Assembly: GCA_023663025.1 (NCBI GenBank)
Contig: JAMPIC010000035.1
Location: forward strand, 1-16,820
Length of the DNA stretch: 16,820 nt
Origin: Prevotella sp.
GTDB lineage: Bacteria; Bacillota; Clostridia; Oscillospirales; Ruminococcaceae
Direction of reading: 5' to 3'
Part shown: one piece after another, positions 6,566-13,434 of the stretch
Layout of the letters: each line of letters begins with the position of its first letter
How positions within the stretch are numbered: the first letter of the stretch is position 1
The notes under the pieces: generated by a model
Database searches by the model: none
The model's input: only the letters and a program-made list of their open reading frames with translations
Told to the model about the DNA's origin: nothing
Position numbers and translations under genes: made by a program

Positions 6566-6600
6566 TTCTAACCTCTATCCTCTAATCTCTAATCTCTAAA
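6566..6600. repeat. 7-bp tandem repeat (CTCTAAT), five units
   Basis: Five consecutive 7-bp units, consensus CTCTAAT, run from TTCTAAC to CTCTAAA. They fill the gap between the RHH gene and the next ribosome site (GAAAGGA). Purine-free apart from A, the tract should be unstructured in RNA. Confidence 0.75.
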
Positions 6601-6616
6601 AACGAAAGGACCTGTT

Positions 6617-7561
6617 ATGACGGATAACGAAAAGAACGAACCGCTCGGGGACAGCGGCAAAAAGCAAAAGGGGAAATCCTTTATGGACGTCTACCGCGAG
6701 GTGAACGAGCGGGAACGCGCCGAGGAGCTGAAACGCCAAAGCGAGCTCGAAGCGGCGAGAGCCGACCGGGAACGCAAGGAAAGAGAACGCTACGCCGAAA
6801 AGCTCAGGCAGGAAAAGCTGGAGCTTCTAAAGCTGAAGCAGGGGGTAATTTCGGAGGAGGACGTGCCGAAGCCCGAGGTTGAGGTACGCCGCTACACGGT
6901 TTGGGAAAAAATAAGCAACTTCTTTTACCACAATAAAATGTACATCATCATCGGTACGGCGCTGTTCCTTATATTGGCGTTCCTGATCTACGACATCGCC
7001 ACAAAGGTGGAGCCGGACGTTTCGGTTATGATAATCGCCAAGGACGACGCTTTCCAGTTCTACACCGAAAGCTTCGAGCAGCTTTTCGAGCGGTACTGCG
7101 AGGACTTCAACGGCGACGGCAAGGTGGACGTGAGAGTGTTTTACGCTCCCGCGGTGATGGGGGACGACCCCAATGACCTTTACACGCGGCAGTCCGACCA
7201 GACGAAGCTGGTGGCGGAATTTCAGGCGGGTGACACCGTTATCATCATCGCCGACGAGGAAGCCTGCGAAGCCGTGGGCATTGTCGACGGGGTTTTCGCC
7301 GACATAAGCGGGGATTTCCCGGGCGACGGAAACGTGGGCGAACTGGGCTACAGCCTGGACGGAACGGGCATTGCCGAGGATATTGAGTACGCGGCTTTCC
7401 CGAGCGGGCTGTTCGCCGCTTTCAGAGAGCCTCACGGCGGCATAGGCATGAACGAGGAGAAGTTCCGCCGAAACTACGAAAACGCCGTTGAAATGTGGAC
7501 GAACTACGTCTCGGGCAACGAGATAAATCCCGTCCCCGAAGAGGACGGAAACGGCGGCTGA
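6617..7561 (+). CDS. Single-pass membrane protein with cytoplasmic coiled coil and extracellular Ca-loop-like motif
   Basis: I do not recognise a named family. The 314 aa show a charged N-terminal region, a very basic/acidic heptad-like helix at about 28-75 (probable coiled coil), one membrane segment at about 109-126 (YIIIGTALFLILAFLIYD) and an acidic C-terminal domain of about 185 residues predicted to be outside the cell. That domain holds DFNGDGKVDV (163-172), with D163, N165, D167 and D171 spaced as in EF-hand or dockerin calcium loops. There is no cleavable signal peptide. Ribosome site GAAAGGA supports the ATG. A downstream membrane protein follows after 34 bp, so the two probably form an operon and may act together at the envelope. 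The function is unknown; a sensory or scaffolding role is only a guess. Confidence 0.82.
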   Translation: MTDNEKNEPLGDSGKKQKGKSFMDVYREVNERERAEELKRQSELEAARADRERKERERYAEKLRQEKLELLKLKQGVISEEDVPKPEVEVRRYTVWEKISNFFYHNKMYIIIGTALFLILAFLIYDIATKVEPDVSVMIIAKDDAFQFYTESFEQLFERYCEDFNGDGKVDVRVFYAPAVMGDDPNDLYTRQSDQTKLVAEFQAGDTVIIIADEEACEAVGIVDGVFADISGDFPGDGNVGELGYSLDGTGIAEDIEYAAFPSGLFAAFREPHGGIGMNEEKFRRNYENAVEMWTNYVSGNEINPVPEEDGNGG

Positions 7562-7595
7562 ACGTCCTCCGGCGCGGACGAAAGGAGAATGCGCA

Positions 7596-8147
7596 ATGAG
7601 CAGGTTTAAGTTCGAGATAAACGTTGAACCGAAAGATATTCCCTCTCTGGACGACGTTCACAAGCGGGACTGCGCCGACGCCATACGCGGGAGCATTGAA
7701 CGGGTATTCAAGTACACTCTCGTTATGTCAATAGGAATATTGGCTTTTTTCGGGCTGTATTCTTTTTTCGGCGTTCCGTATATGATACGCATGGATAAAG
7801 CCCTTCCGCAGATTTCGGTCATACTTCCGGCGTCTGCGCTGGCGGTTTTCATTCTGGAATTTATCGCGGGAACAATGAACAGGTTCGCGCTGACCGCCGA
7901 GGCAATACTCCATGTCCTGCTGATCTTTATCTCCATAACGACAGTGACTACGATATGGATAGCTCCGTTTGCTCTTTACGGAACGGTCCTACATCTTAAG
8001 CTGCTGCTTATGATCCCATTTTACAAGGTAATTTCCGAGCAGGCAGGGTATCCCGAATTTACGCCGCTTCCGTCCCCCGCGGACGCTGCCGCGAAAAAGG
8101 CTGACGTCGGCGGAACTGACCTCAAAAAAGAAAAAGCGGACGGGTAA
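7596..8147 (+). CDS. Four-helix integral membrane protein of unknown function
   Basis: 183 aa with four probable membrane segments at about 38-59, 70-91, 101-122 and 123-142. The amphipathic N-terminal part (1-37) and the Lys/Ala-rich tail (150-183) are likely cytoplasmic. No catalytic or transport motif is recognised. AAAGGAG 9 nt before the ATG supports the start. It follows the membrane protein at 6617-7561 by 34 bp with no terminator between, so the pair is likely co-transcribed, and a bidirectional terminator ends the unit. Real coding is supported by the ribosome site and the clean hydrophobic pattern. Confidence 0.8.
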   Translation: MSRFKFEINVEPKDIPSLDDVHKRDCADAIRGSIERVFKYTLVMSIGILAFFGLYSFFGVPYMIRMDKALPQISVILPASALAVFILEFIAGTMNRFALTAEAILHVLLIFISITTVTTIWIAPFALYGTVLHLKLLLMIPFYKVISEQAGYPEFTPLPSPADAAAKKADVGGTDLKKEKADG

Positions 8148-8158
8148 CGTCCGCATAC

Positions 8159-8203
8159 AAAAATCCTCCTATGGCTTTTATTTCACCATAGGAGGATTTT
8201 TTT
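8159..8203. terminator. Bidirectional terminator between convergent operons
   Basis: A 16-bp perfect stem, AAAAATCCTCCTATGG (8159-8174) with CCATAGGAGGATTTTT (8186-8201), has an 11-nt loop and a T run to 8203. The A run on the left serves the reverse direction. It ends the membrane-protein operon and the rubredoxin-flavodiiron operon; the flavodiiron stop codon (8202-8204) lies in the T run. A second small hairpin, GCGGACG/CGTCCGC (8136-8154), precedes it over the end of the forward gene. Confidence 0.92.
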
Positions 8204-9383
8204 ACTTCAAAGCAGCGGCAAATTCCTCCGCAAGCTTGTCGATTTGGTTCAGGTCGTCCTCGGTGGGTTTGAGCAGCCATCTATAAGCGTCGTGAACTTT
8301 TTTCAGTCCCAGACCGTCCGCTCTGGCTTCAAGCATTGCGCAGGCTTCGCCGCTCCAGCCGTATGAACCGAACACGCCGTAGGGCTTGCCCCGGTTGGTG
8401 ATGGCGTCCACAACGGAAAGCACGTCCCAAACGGGTTTAAGCGCGTCGCGGTTGATCGTGGGCGAACCGAAAACAAGTCCCGCGGAGCTGCCTATCGCCG
8501 CAGATATCTCGCTCATGTCGTGCTCGATAACGTTGTAGCATTTGGCGGAAACTCCCAGTTCCTCCAGCTTTTTGGCGTAACGCTCCGCAGCCGCTTTGGT
8601 GTAGCCGTATGCCGAAACGTAGAAGATCGCCGCCGTTCTGCCCGTATCCTTGGACGCGGAAAATTCCGCGTACTTTTCCATAGCGCGCTTGACGCCCTTT
8701 TTCAGCACGGGACCGTGGGAGCAGCACACCATGTCGAAATCCAGCGCTTCAAGCTTCGCCAGACCGTCGCGGACAAACTTGGGGAACGGTCCGAAAATAG
8801 CCGCATAGTAGTACGCGAACGCCTCGCCGTAAGCTTCGGGATAGGTTATATCGTCGTCGGTGATGAGCGGCTCGCAGTAGTGCGAACCGAGGAAATCGCA
8901 GGTAAACACGGTCTTTAACGCGGGGACATAGGTGAAAATGCTGTCGGGCCAGTGAAGATTGGGCGCGGAAATAAATTCCAGAACAATGCCCTTGCCCAGG
9001 TCGAGAGTATCGCCGTTCTTGACGGTCATGCTCTTAAATTCGGTATTGGCAACATTGGAGATGTTCTTCACCGCCGCCGCCGAACCCACGACGGTAACGT
9101 CGGGATTGGCTTTCAGTATCTCGCCGATCGAGCCGCTGTGGTCGGGTTCGGTGTGGTTGAAAATAACATAGTCTATCTCGGAGGGGTCGCATATCTGACG
9201 GATATTGTCCGTCATAACGTCTCCGAAGCGGTCGTGCACCGTCTCCACAAGAGCGGTCTTTTCGCCTCTGACGAGGTACGCGTTGTAGGTAGTGCCGTAC
9301 TCGGTTTTCATAATGATGTCGAACACCCGCAGATTTGGGTTGACCGCGCCCACATAGTAAAGATTTTCTTTCAGCTTCAGCAT
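8202..9383 (-). CDS. fprA: Flavodiiron protein (A-type flavoprotein, O2/NO reductase)
   Basis: Cytoplasmic enzyme that reduces O2 to water and/or NO to N2O, protecting anaerobes. The metallo-beta-lactamase-like domain (about 1-245) has the diiron ligands H77, E79 and D81 in HTEPDH, H144 in NLHWPDS, D163 in CDFLG and H223 in CSHGP. The flavodoxin domain (about 250-393) starts at AAIFYVSAYGYTK, which binds FMN. The 393 aa are the usual length for the two-domain class A form, with no fused rubredoxin or flavin reductase. Start ATG at 9383 has AAAGGAGAG 7 nt before it. It lies 62 bp downstream of the rubredoxin gene on the same strand, so rubredoxin is the likely electron donor. The gap contains mutually exclusive hairpins. 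The family assignment is secure; O2 versus NO preference cannot be read from sequence. Confidence 0.96.
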   Translation of the reverse strand: MLKLKENLYYVGAVNPNLRVFDIIMKTEYGTTYNAYLVRGEKTALVETVHDRFGDVMTDNIRQICDPSEIDYVIFNHTEPDHSGSIGEILKANPDVTVVGSAAAVKNISNVANTEFKSMTVKNGDTLDLGKGIVLEFISAPNLHWPDSIFTYVPALKTVFTCDFLGSHYCEPLITDDDITYPEAYGEAFAYYYAAIFGPFPKFVRDGLAKLEALDFDMVCCSHGPVLKKGVKRAMEKYAEFSASKDTGRTAAIFYVSAYGYTKAAAERYAKKLEELGVSAKCYNVIEHDMSEISAAIGSSAGLVFGSPTINRDALKPVWDVLSVVDAITNRGKPYGVFGSYGWSGEACAMLEARADGLGLKKVHDAYRWLLKPTEDDLNQIDKLAEEFAAALK

Positions 9384-9404
9384 GATTTTTCTCTCCTTTT
9401 AATA

Positions 9405-9437
9405 AAGTGCGGGCAGTCCGCACTTATGTGGACTGCC
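9405..9437 (-). other. Mutually exclusive hairpins between rubredoxin and fprA
   Basis: Two perfect 8-bp stems share bases 9412 and 9418-9419 and loop sequence: GGCAGTCC (9412-9419) with GGACTGCC (9430-9437), and AAGTGCGG (9405-9412) with CCGCACTT (9418-9425). They cannot form together. The second ends about 5 nt before the fprA ribosome site and has no T run after it, so neither looks like a simple terminator. A role in RNA processing, stability or differential expression is possible. Confidence 0.6.
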
Positions 9438-9445
9438 GCCGCTTT

Positions 9446-9601
9446 TTAAAGCTTGGTGAATTCGCTTTTGCTCAGACCGCATACGGGACATACCCAATCC
9501 TCGGGGATATCCTCCCACTTTGTGCCGGGAGCTATTCCTCCGTCGGGATCGCCTTTAGCCTCGTCGTAAACGTATGAGCAGGGACACTCGTATTTGTCCA
9601 T
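9446..9601 (-). CDS. Rubredoxin with shortened Cys-x-Cys first knuckle
   Basis: Small iron electron carrier, probably donating to the flavodiiron protein encoded next. The 51 aa show the classic fold: the knuckle near residues 6-8, GDPDGGIAPGTKWEDIPEDW (17-36) and the second knuckle CPVCG (38-42). The first knuckle reads YECPCSYVYD, so the two cysteines are C6 and C8 with one residue between, where most rubredoxins have C-x-x-C-G; the glycine is Ser here. Flanking frames are intact, so this is a one-codon difference, not a frameshift. AAAGGAG lies 8 nt before the ATG and a perfect consensus promoter lies upstream. Confidence 0.93.
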   Translation of the reverse strand: MDKYECPCSYVYDEAKGDPDGGIAPGTKWEDIPEDWVCPVCGLSKSEFTKL

Positions 9602-9643
9602 ACTGATCACTCCTTTGTAAAATATACTGATTTGGTACAGTTT

Positions 9644-9660
9644 CGATTATATCATAATCG
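9644..9660. promoter_or_regulatory. Palindrome over the rubredoxin -10 region
   Basis: CGATTAT-ATC-ATAATCG is a perfect 7-bp inverted repeat with a 3-bp centre, overlapping the reverse-strand -10. Its AT-rich dyad form is what repressors of oxygen-stress genes (PerR/Fur type) use, but it does not match the PerR box exactly. The regulator is unknown. Confidence 0.5.
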
Positions 9661-9674
9661 GTGTTTTCTGTCAA
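9646..9674 (-). promoter_or_regulatory. Promoter of the rubredoxin-fprA operon
   Basis: On the reverse strand TTGACA (9674-9669) and TATAAT (9651-9646) are both perfect with 17 bp between them. The leader is about 38 nt to the rubredoxin ATG. The -10 lies in the palindrome at 9644-9660. Confidence 0.88.
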
Positions 9675-9711
9675 GTATGATACCCAATTTCAGCGGAAAA
9701 ATTTATCCCGC

Positions 9712-11157
9712 TTAACCCTTATATTCTTTGTGCAGCAGTTCGTTTTTCTTTTCCCAAAGCTGCTGAGACAGATCCACATAGTACTTGTGCGGGTGCTCGA
9801 AACGCTTAACCTCGTCCCAGATGGTGTTAAGCTGAGCGGCGCAGTATTCGCGGATATCGTAGGCGGAGGGTCTTTCGTAAACGCAGCCGCCGTCCACAAA
9901 AATAGGCTCGAGAAGCCGCACCGCGCTGAAATGCTCCAAAAGCTTGCGCTTGTAGGTGTGGTCGGGGTCGAATATCTCATACGGCTTGGTATCGTCGATT
10001 ATTTCGCCCCGGCAGGTCAGCACGTCGGCTATCGCCATTCCCGTGGAGGTGTCGAAAAGTCTCCAGACCTCTTTGAAATCGGGGTTTGTTATCTTGCTGA
10101 CGTTTTCGGAAAGCTTTATTTTTGGGATTATCCTGCTGTCCCTTTCAACCGCCACAAGCTTGTAAACGCCGCCGAAAACAGGCTCGGACTTGGAGGTGAT
10201 CATTCGCTCGCCCACGCCGAAGCTGTCTATCTTAGCGCCCTGAACGAGAATGTCCCGAATGATGTATTCGTCCAGCGAATTGGAAGCAACTATCTTCACG
10301 TCGGGGAAACCCTCGTCGTCCAGCATCTGTCTTGCCCGCTTGGACAGGTAGGTTATGTCGCCGCTGTCGATGCGTATTCCCGCGGGCTTTTCGCCCCTTG
10401 CCCGCATTTCCTTGAATACCGTTATGGCGTTGGGAACTCCCGATTTCAGCACGTTGTAGGTGTCCACCAAAAGCGTTGTGCCATTGGGATAGCATTTCGC
10501 ATAGGCGCGGAAAGCTTCAAGCTCGCTGTCAAACATCTGTATCCATGAGTGAGCCATAGTTCCCAGCGCGGTAACGCCCATTTCCTTGTCGGAGATCGTA
10601 CAGGCGGTGCCGCAGCAGCCCGCGATGTACGCAGCCCGCGCCCCGTAGATCGCACCGTCGCAGCCCTGCGCCCGTCTCGAGCCGAACTCCATAACGGGTC
10701 TGCCCTCGGCGGCGCGGACGATCCTGTTCGCCTTTGTGGCGATAAGGCTCTGATGATTTATGCAGATGAGAACCATTGTCTCCACAAACTGCGCCTGAAT
10801 TGCGGGTCCGCGGACGGTCACCACAGGCTCTCCCGGGAAAATGGGCGTGCCCTCGGGGACTGCCCATACGTCGCAGCAGAAACGGAAGTCCCGCAGGTAC
10901 TCCAAAAATTTTTCGCTGAAAATTCCCTTTGCCCGCAGGTACTCGATATCGTCGTCGTCGAAGCTGAGATCGTTCATATAGTCGATCATCTGGTCGAGAC
11001 CGCACATTATGGCGAAGCCGCCCTCGTCGGGAACGCTTCTGAAAAACATATCGAAATAGGATATCGTATCGCCCATGCCGTTCTCGAAATAGCCGTTAGC
11101 CATTGTCAGCTCGTAGAAATCGGTGAGCATGGTAAGATTTCGCGCTGTTTTGTTCAT
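9712..11157 (-). CDS. pncB: Nicotinate phosphoribosyltransferase
   Basis: Converts nicotinate and PRPP to nicotinate mononucleotide, with ATP hydrolysis, in the Preiss-Handler route to NAD; cytoplasmic. The 481 aa fit the bacterial family. Recognisable are NLTMLTDFYELTMANGYF (7-24), GFAIMCGLDQMIDY (47-60), the signature EFGSRRAQGCDGAI (157-170), GTMAHSWIQ (199-207) with H203 as the probable phosphorylated histidine, and GIRIDSGD in the PRPP/product site. An upstream in-frame ATG at 11193 is rejected: the ATG at 11157 has GAAGGGGG about 8 nt before it, while the longer form would overlap the nicotinamidase end. It starts 16 bp after the nicotinamidase stop, so translation is probably coupled. 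No clear terminator follows, only a weak AGCGG/CCGCT hairpin. Confidence 0.96.
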   Translation of the reverse strand: MNKTARNLTMLTDFYELTMANGYFENGMGDTISYFDMFFRSVPDEGGFAIMCGLDQMIDYMNDLSFDDDDIEYLRAKGIFSEKFLEYLRDFRFCCDVWAVPEGTPIFPGEPVVTVRGPAIQAQFVETMVLICINHQSLIATKANRIVRAAEGRPVMEFGSRRAQGCDGAIYGARAAYIAGCCGTACTISDKEMGVTALGTMAHSWIQMFDSELEAFRAYAKCYPNGTTLLVDTYNVLKSGVPNAITVFKEMRARGEKPAGIRIDSGDITYLSKRARQMLDDEGFPDVKIVASNSLDEYIIRDILVQGAKIDSFGVGERMITSKSEPVFGGVYKLVAVERDSRIIPKIKLSENVSKITNPDFKEVWRLFDTSTGMAIADVLTCRGEIIDDTKPYEIFDPDHTYKRKLLEHFSAVRLLEPIFVDGGCVYERPSAYDIREYCAAQLNTIWDEVKRFEHPHKYYVDLSQQLWEKKNELLHKEYKG

Positions 11158-11173
11158 AGCAAACGCCCCCTTC

Positions 11174-11842
11174 TCATTTGATCTCGGAAACAAATTTTAT
11201 GCCGCTGTCTTTCATCAGCTTATAGGCTGCGATGTTCATAAAGTCCGCGTTGTGATCGGGACTGTCGTAGGTCTCCACGCAGTTCAGCGGAACGATTATC
11301 TCCGACGTTCTGTTCTGCGCCGTGAACCATGTTTTAAGGGTCAGGCAAAGCTGCATAACGCAGATATCGGTGCAGTCCCCCGCGATCACAAAGGTGTTTA
11401 TTTTGTGACTGCGGACAAGCTCGTGCATAAAGTCCTTTTCGTGAAATCCGTTTGTGGAATTTTTCTTTATGAGATAGTACCCTCCCACGGCTTTCAGCTC
11501 GTCCACAAGCTCGCTTTCGCTTGTTCCGTTCAGGCAATGGGGCGGGAAAGACGCGAACTCGGCGCAGTCCTCGTTATGGCAGTCGGCAAGGGCTGCGATG
11601 GGAATGCCCGCGTCCCTGCATTTTTCGGCAAGGCTGACCGCATGGGGGATTATCCCCTCGATAAGGGGGGAGGACATTGCTCCCTCGCGGATAAAGCCGT
11701 TTACCAGGTCGACCGCTATAAGCGCGGTCTTTTCGGGTGAAAGTTCCGAAAAGTCCATGGACGGAAGCTCACGCATTTCGGTTATCAGTCCGCATACGGT
11801 TTCACGGCAGATATCGGGCGTTTGGGTGGAAAATTTTCTCAT
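11174..11842 (-). CDS. pncA: Nicotinamidase (isochorismatase-like cysteine hydrolase)
   Basis: Deamidates nicotinamide to nicotinate in the cytoplasm, supplying the next gene's substrate. The 222-aa protein has the isochorismatase-fold triad: D45 in ALIAVDLVNGF, a lysine at K126 or K127 in YLIKKNS, and nucleophile C161 in GDCTDICV (155-162). Metal-site residues D87 and H89 lie in LADCHNED. An N-terminal stretch of about 37 residues precedes the core and is longer than in E. coli PncA. AAAAGGAG lies about 10 nt before the ATG, with a good promoter at 11904-11932. The nicotinamidase assignment, rather than another isochorismatase-family amidase, rests mainly on its operon with pncB. Confidence 0.88.
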   Translation of the reverse strand: MRKFSTQTPDICRETVCGLITEMRELPSMDFSELSPEKTALIAVDLVNGFIREGAMSSPLIEGIIPHAVSLAEKCRDAGIPIAALADCHNEDCAEFASFPPHCLNGTSESELVDELKAVGGYYLIKKNSTNGFHEKDFMHELVRSHKINTFVIAGDCTDICVMQLCLTLKTWFTAQNRTSEIIVPLNCVETYDSPDHNADFMNIAAYKLMKDSGIKFVSEIK

Positions 11843-11903
11843 TATGACCGCGCTCCTTTTGATAGAATTAGATAAAGCTAACTATTTTGACGTATATATT
11901 TAC

Positions 11904-11932
11904 ATTATATAACATAATCCCTATCATTTCAA
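11904..11932 (-). promoter_or_regulatory. Promoter of the pncA-pncB operon
   Basis: On the reverse strand TTGAAA (11932-11927) and a perfect TATAAT (11909-11904) are separated by 17 bp. The predicted start lies about 55 nt before the nicotinamidase ATG. I could not identify a clear NiaR or NrtR operator. Confidence 0.8.
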
Positions 11933-11951
11933 TATATTTTTATGAAAATGA

Positions 11952-11980
11952 TTGCAATTTCCCGTAAAATATTTTATAAT
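11952..11980 (+). promoter_or_regulatory. Promoter of the CapA-like lipoprotein gene
   Basis: TTGCAA (11952-11957) and a perfect TATAAT (11975-11980) have a 17-bp spacer and point away from the pncA promoter. Initiation near 11987 gives a leader of about 60 nt. Confidence 0.72.
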
Positions 11981-11998
11981 GTAATTGACAAATTTGTG

Positions 11999-12046
11999 AA
12001 AGGAGCTGTGCTTTTTACCTTGTTTTGGTTAAAGTATTGACAATAT
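11999..12046 (+). other. Displaced ribosome site and 10-codon leader ORF before the CapA-like gene
   Basis: A full AAAGGAG (11999-12005) lies 41 nt before the lipoprotein ATG, and no ribosome site is visible close to that ATG. Just after it, GTG at 12008 opens a 10-codon frame (VLFTLFWLKY) that stops at 12040, 6 nt before the ATG. The GTG is only 2 nt from the ribosome site, which is tight. Translational coupling through a leader peptide is possible but unproven. Confidence 0.35.
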
Positions 12047-13321
12047 ATGAAAAAAATAATCACCTTGATAATTACGGCGGGAATATTCCTTGCGGGCTGC
12101 TCGGACGTGAACCGCGAAACTCCCGTCATGGAAAATATTCCGGCGGACAGTCCGTCCCTTTCGGAAGCCTCGGAAACCGTCCCCGAAACGTCCGCGCCGA
12201 CGGAAAGCGTTTCCTCCGAGGAAACAGCAACGGCGAAGTCCGAACCCGAATTTGCCACCGTGAGCGTGGCAGCCGTGGGGGACAACCTTATACATTCCAG
12301 CATCTACAAGCAAGCCGCCGCCCGCGACGGGAACGGAGGCTACGATTTCGGGTACGCCTACAAAAACGCGGAAAATCTTATCCGCCGCGCGGATATGGCG
12401 ATAATAAACCAGGAGACCCTTATCTGCAACGACGAGTTCGAGCCGTCCACATACCCGAGGTTCAACAGTCCCAAGGCTTTGGGGGATCATATGCTTGATA
12501 TGGGCTTCGACGTGTTCACCATCGCCAACAACCACACCCTCGACAAGGACGAGGCGGGACTTATCGCCTGCCTTGACTACTGGGACAGCCGCGAAAACGC
12601 CGTGGTCTGCGGAGCTTACCGAAACGCCGCCGACAGAGCGGATATCCGTACAGCCGACTTCGGCGGGATACGGTTCTCGTTCCTGTCCTACACCGAGTCC
12701 CTGAACGGTCTGAGCCTGCCCGCGGGCAGCGAGCTTTCCATAGGGGACGCTTACGACGTCGAGACGATGAAGTCCGAAATAGCCGCGGCGCGGGAAATTT
12801 CCGACGTGTGCGTGGTTGCTCTCCACTGGGGCGTGGAAAATTCCGACGTTATCACCGACTATCAGCGCAATACCGCGAAAATTCTCGCGGACGCGGGCGC
12901 GGATATCATCATCGGCAATCACCCTCACGTCCTGCGGGATATCGAGGAGATAGAGTGCGAGGACGGCTCGACCGCCCTGTGCGCGTATTCTCTGGGGAAC
13001 TTCATTTCCGCCCAGAGCGTGGGGCAGAACCTTATCGGCGGTGTGCTGAAATTCAACGTTTCCATACGCACCGACGAGGGCGCGGAGGAGGATCAGCAGC
13101 CCGTCATAGGCAACATAGAGCTTGTCCCCGTGATCACCCATTACGACGGGAACTATCACGACGTAAGGCTTTACCCGCTTTCCGGCTACAGCCGCGAGCT
13201 TGCGGAGTCCCACGGAGTGAAGAATATGAGCCGCTTCGGGTACGACTACATTTTCGAGGTGCTGGAAAAAAATATCAGCGAGGAATATTTCGACCCCGAC
13301 GATTACTATATCGGCGAATAA
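12047..13321 (+). CDS. CapA-family lipoprotein (poly-gamma-glutamate capsule-type metallophosphatase)
   Basis: Probably a membrane-anchored extracytoplasmic protein. The 424 aa begin with a lipoprotein signal, MKKIITLIITAGIFLAGC, whose lipobox LAGC makes C18 the lipidated residue. A Ser/Thr/Glu-rich linker (about 19-68) follows, then the CapA/PgsA metallophosphatase-like domain: AAVGDNLIHSS (75-85), N121 and E123 in INQETLI, NNHTLD (161-166), HWG, GNHPHV and YSLGNF. The family is linked to polyglutamate capsule synthesis and export, but many members stand alone and their substrate is unknown. No capB/capC partners are present, so the capsule role is not supported here. The start is fixed by the signal peptide, although the ribosome site is 41 nt away. 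The SEDS gene follows with its own promoter. Confidence 0.92.
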   Translation: MKKIITLIITAGIFLAGCSDVNRETPVMENIPADSPSLSEASETVPETSAPTESVSSEETATAKSEPEFATVSVAAVGDNLIHSSIYKQAAARDGNGGYDFGYAYKNAENLIRRADMAIINQETLICNDEFEPSTYPRFNSPKALGDHMLDMGFDVFTIANNHTLDKDEAGLIACLDYWDSRENAVVCGAYRNAADRADIRTADFGGIRFSFLSYTESLNGLSLPAGSELSIGDAYDVETMKSEIAAAREISDVCVVALHWGVENSDVITDYQRNTAKILADAGADIIIGNHPHVLRDIEEIECEDGSTALCAYSLGNFISAQSVGQNLIGGVLKFNVSIRTDEGAEEDQQPVIGNIELVPVITHYDGNYHDVRLYPLSGYSRELAESHGVKNMSRFGYDYIFEVLEKNISEEYFDPDDYYIGE

Positions 13322-13351
13322 TTACAATTTGGTACAAATACTCAAAACCTC

Positions 13352-13380
13352 TTGAAATGCGGCGTCTTATAAGGTATAAT
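13352..13380 (+). promoter_or_regulatory. Promoter of the SEDS-methyltransferase-GHMP kinase unit
   Basis: TTGAAA (13352-13357) and a perfect TATAAT (13375-13380) are separated by 17 bp. It lies 30 bp after the lipoprotein stop, with no terminator between, so read-through from that gene can also contribute. Confidence 0.82.
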
Positions 13381-13400
13381 ATTCGGTAGACAACATGAAG

Positions 13401-13421
13401 CCGCCGCAGCCTGAGCGGCGG
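13401..13421 (+). other. Leader hairpin abutting the SEDS ribosome site
   Basis: CCGCCGC-AGCCTGA-GCGGCGG is a perfect 7-bp GC stem ending 1-2 nt before the AAAGGA ribosome site of the gene at 13435. It could modulate access of ribosomes or protect the 5' end. Confidence 0.5.
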
Positions 13422-13434
13422 GAAAGGAAATCAA

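Noticed and set aside
9676..9711. Terminator for pncB on the reverse strand
   Set aside because: Only a short AGCGG/CCGCT stem is present, with a long loop and no T run after it, so it is too weak to call.
12029..13213. Open frame of 394 codons on the reverse strand across the CapA-like gene
   Set aside because: The forward gene has a lipoprotein signal and all CapA motifs; the reverse translation shows no recognisable domain.
12047..13321. CapA-like gene as evidence of a polyglutamate capsule locus
   Set aside because: The required CapB/CapC-type partners are missing; stand-alone CapA-family lipoproteins are common in Clostridia.
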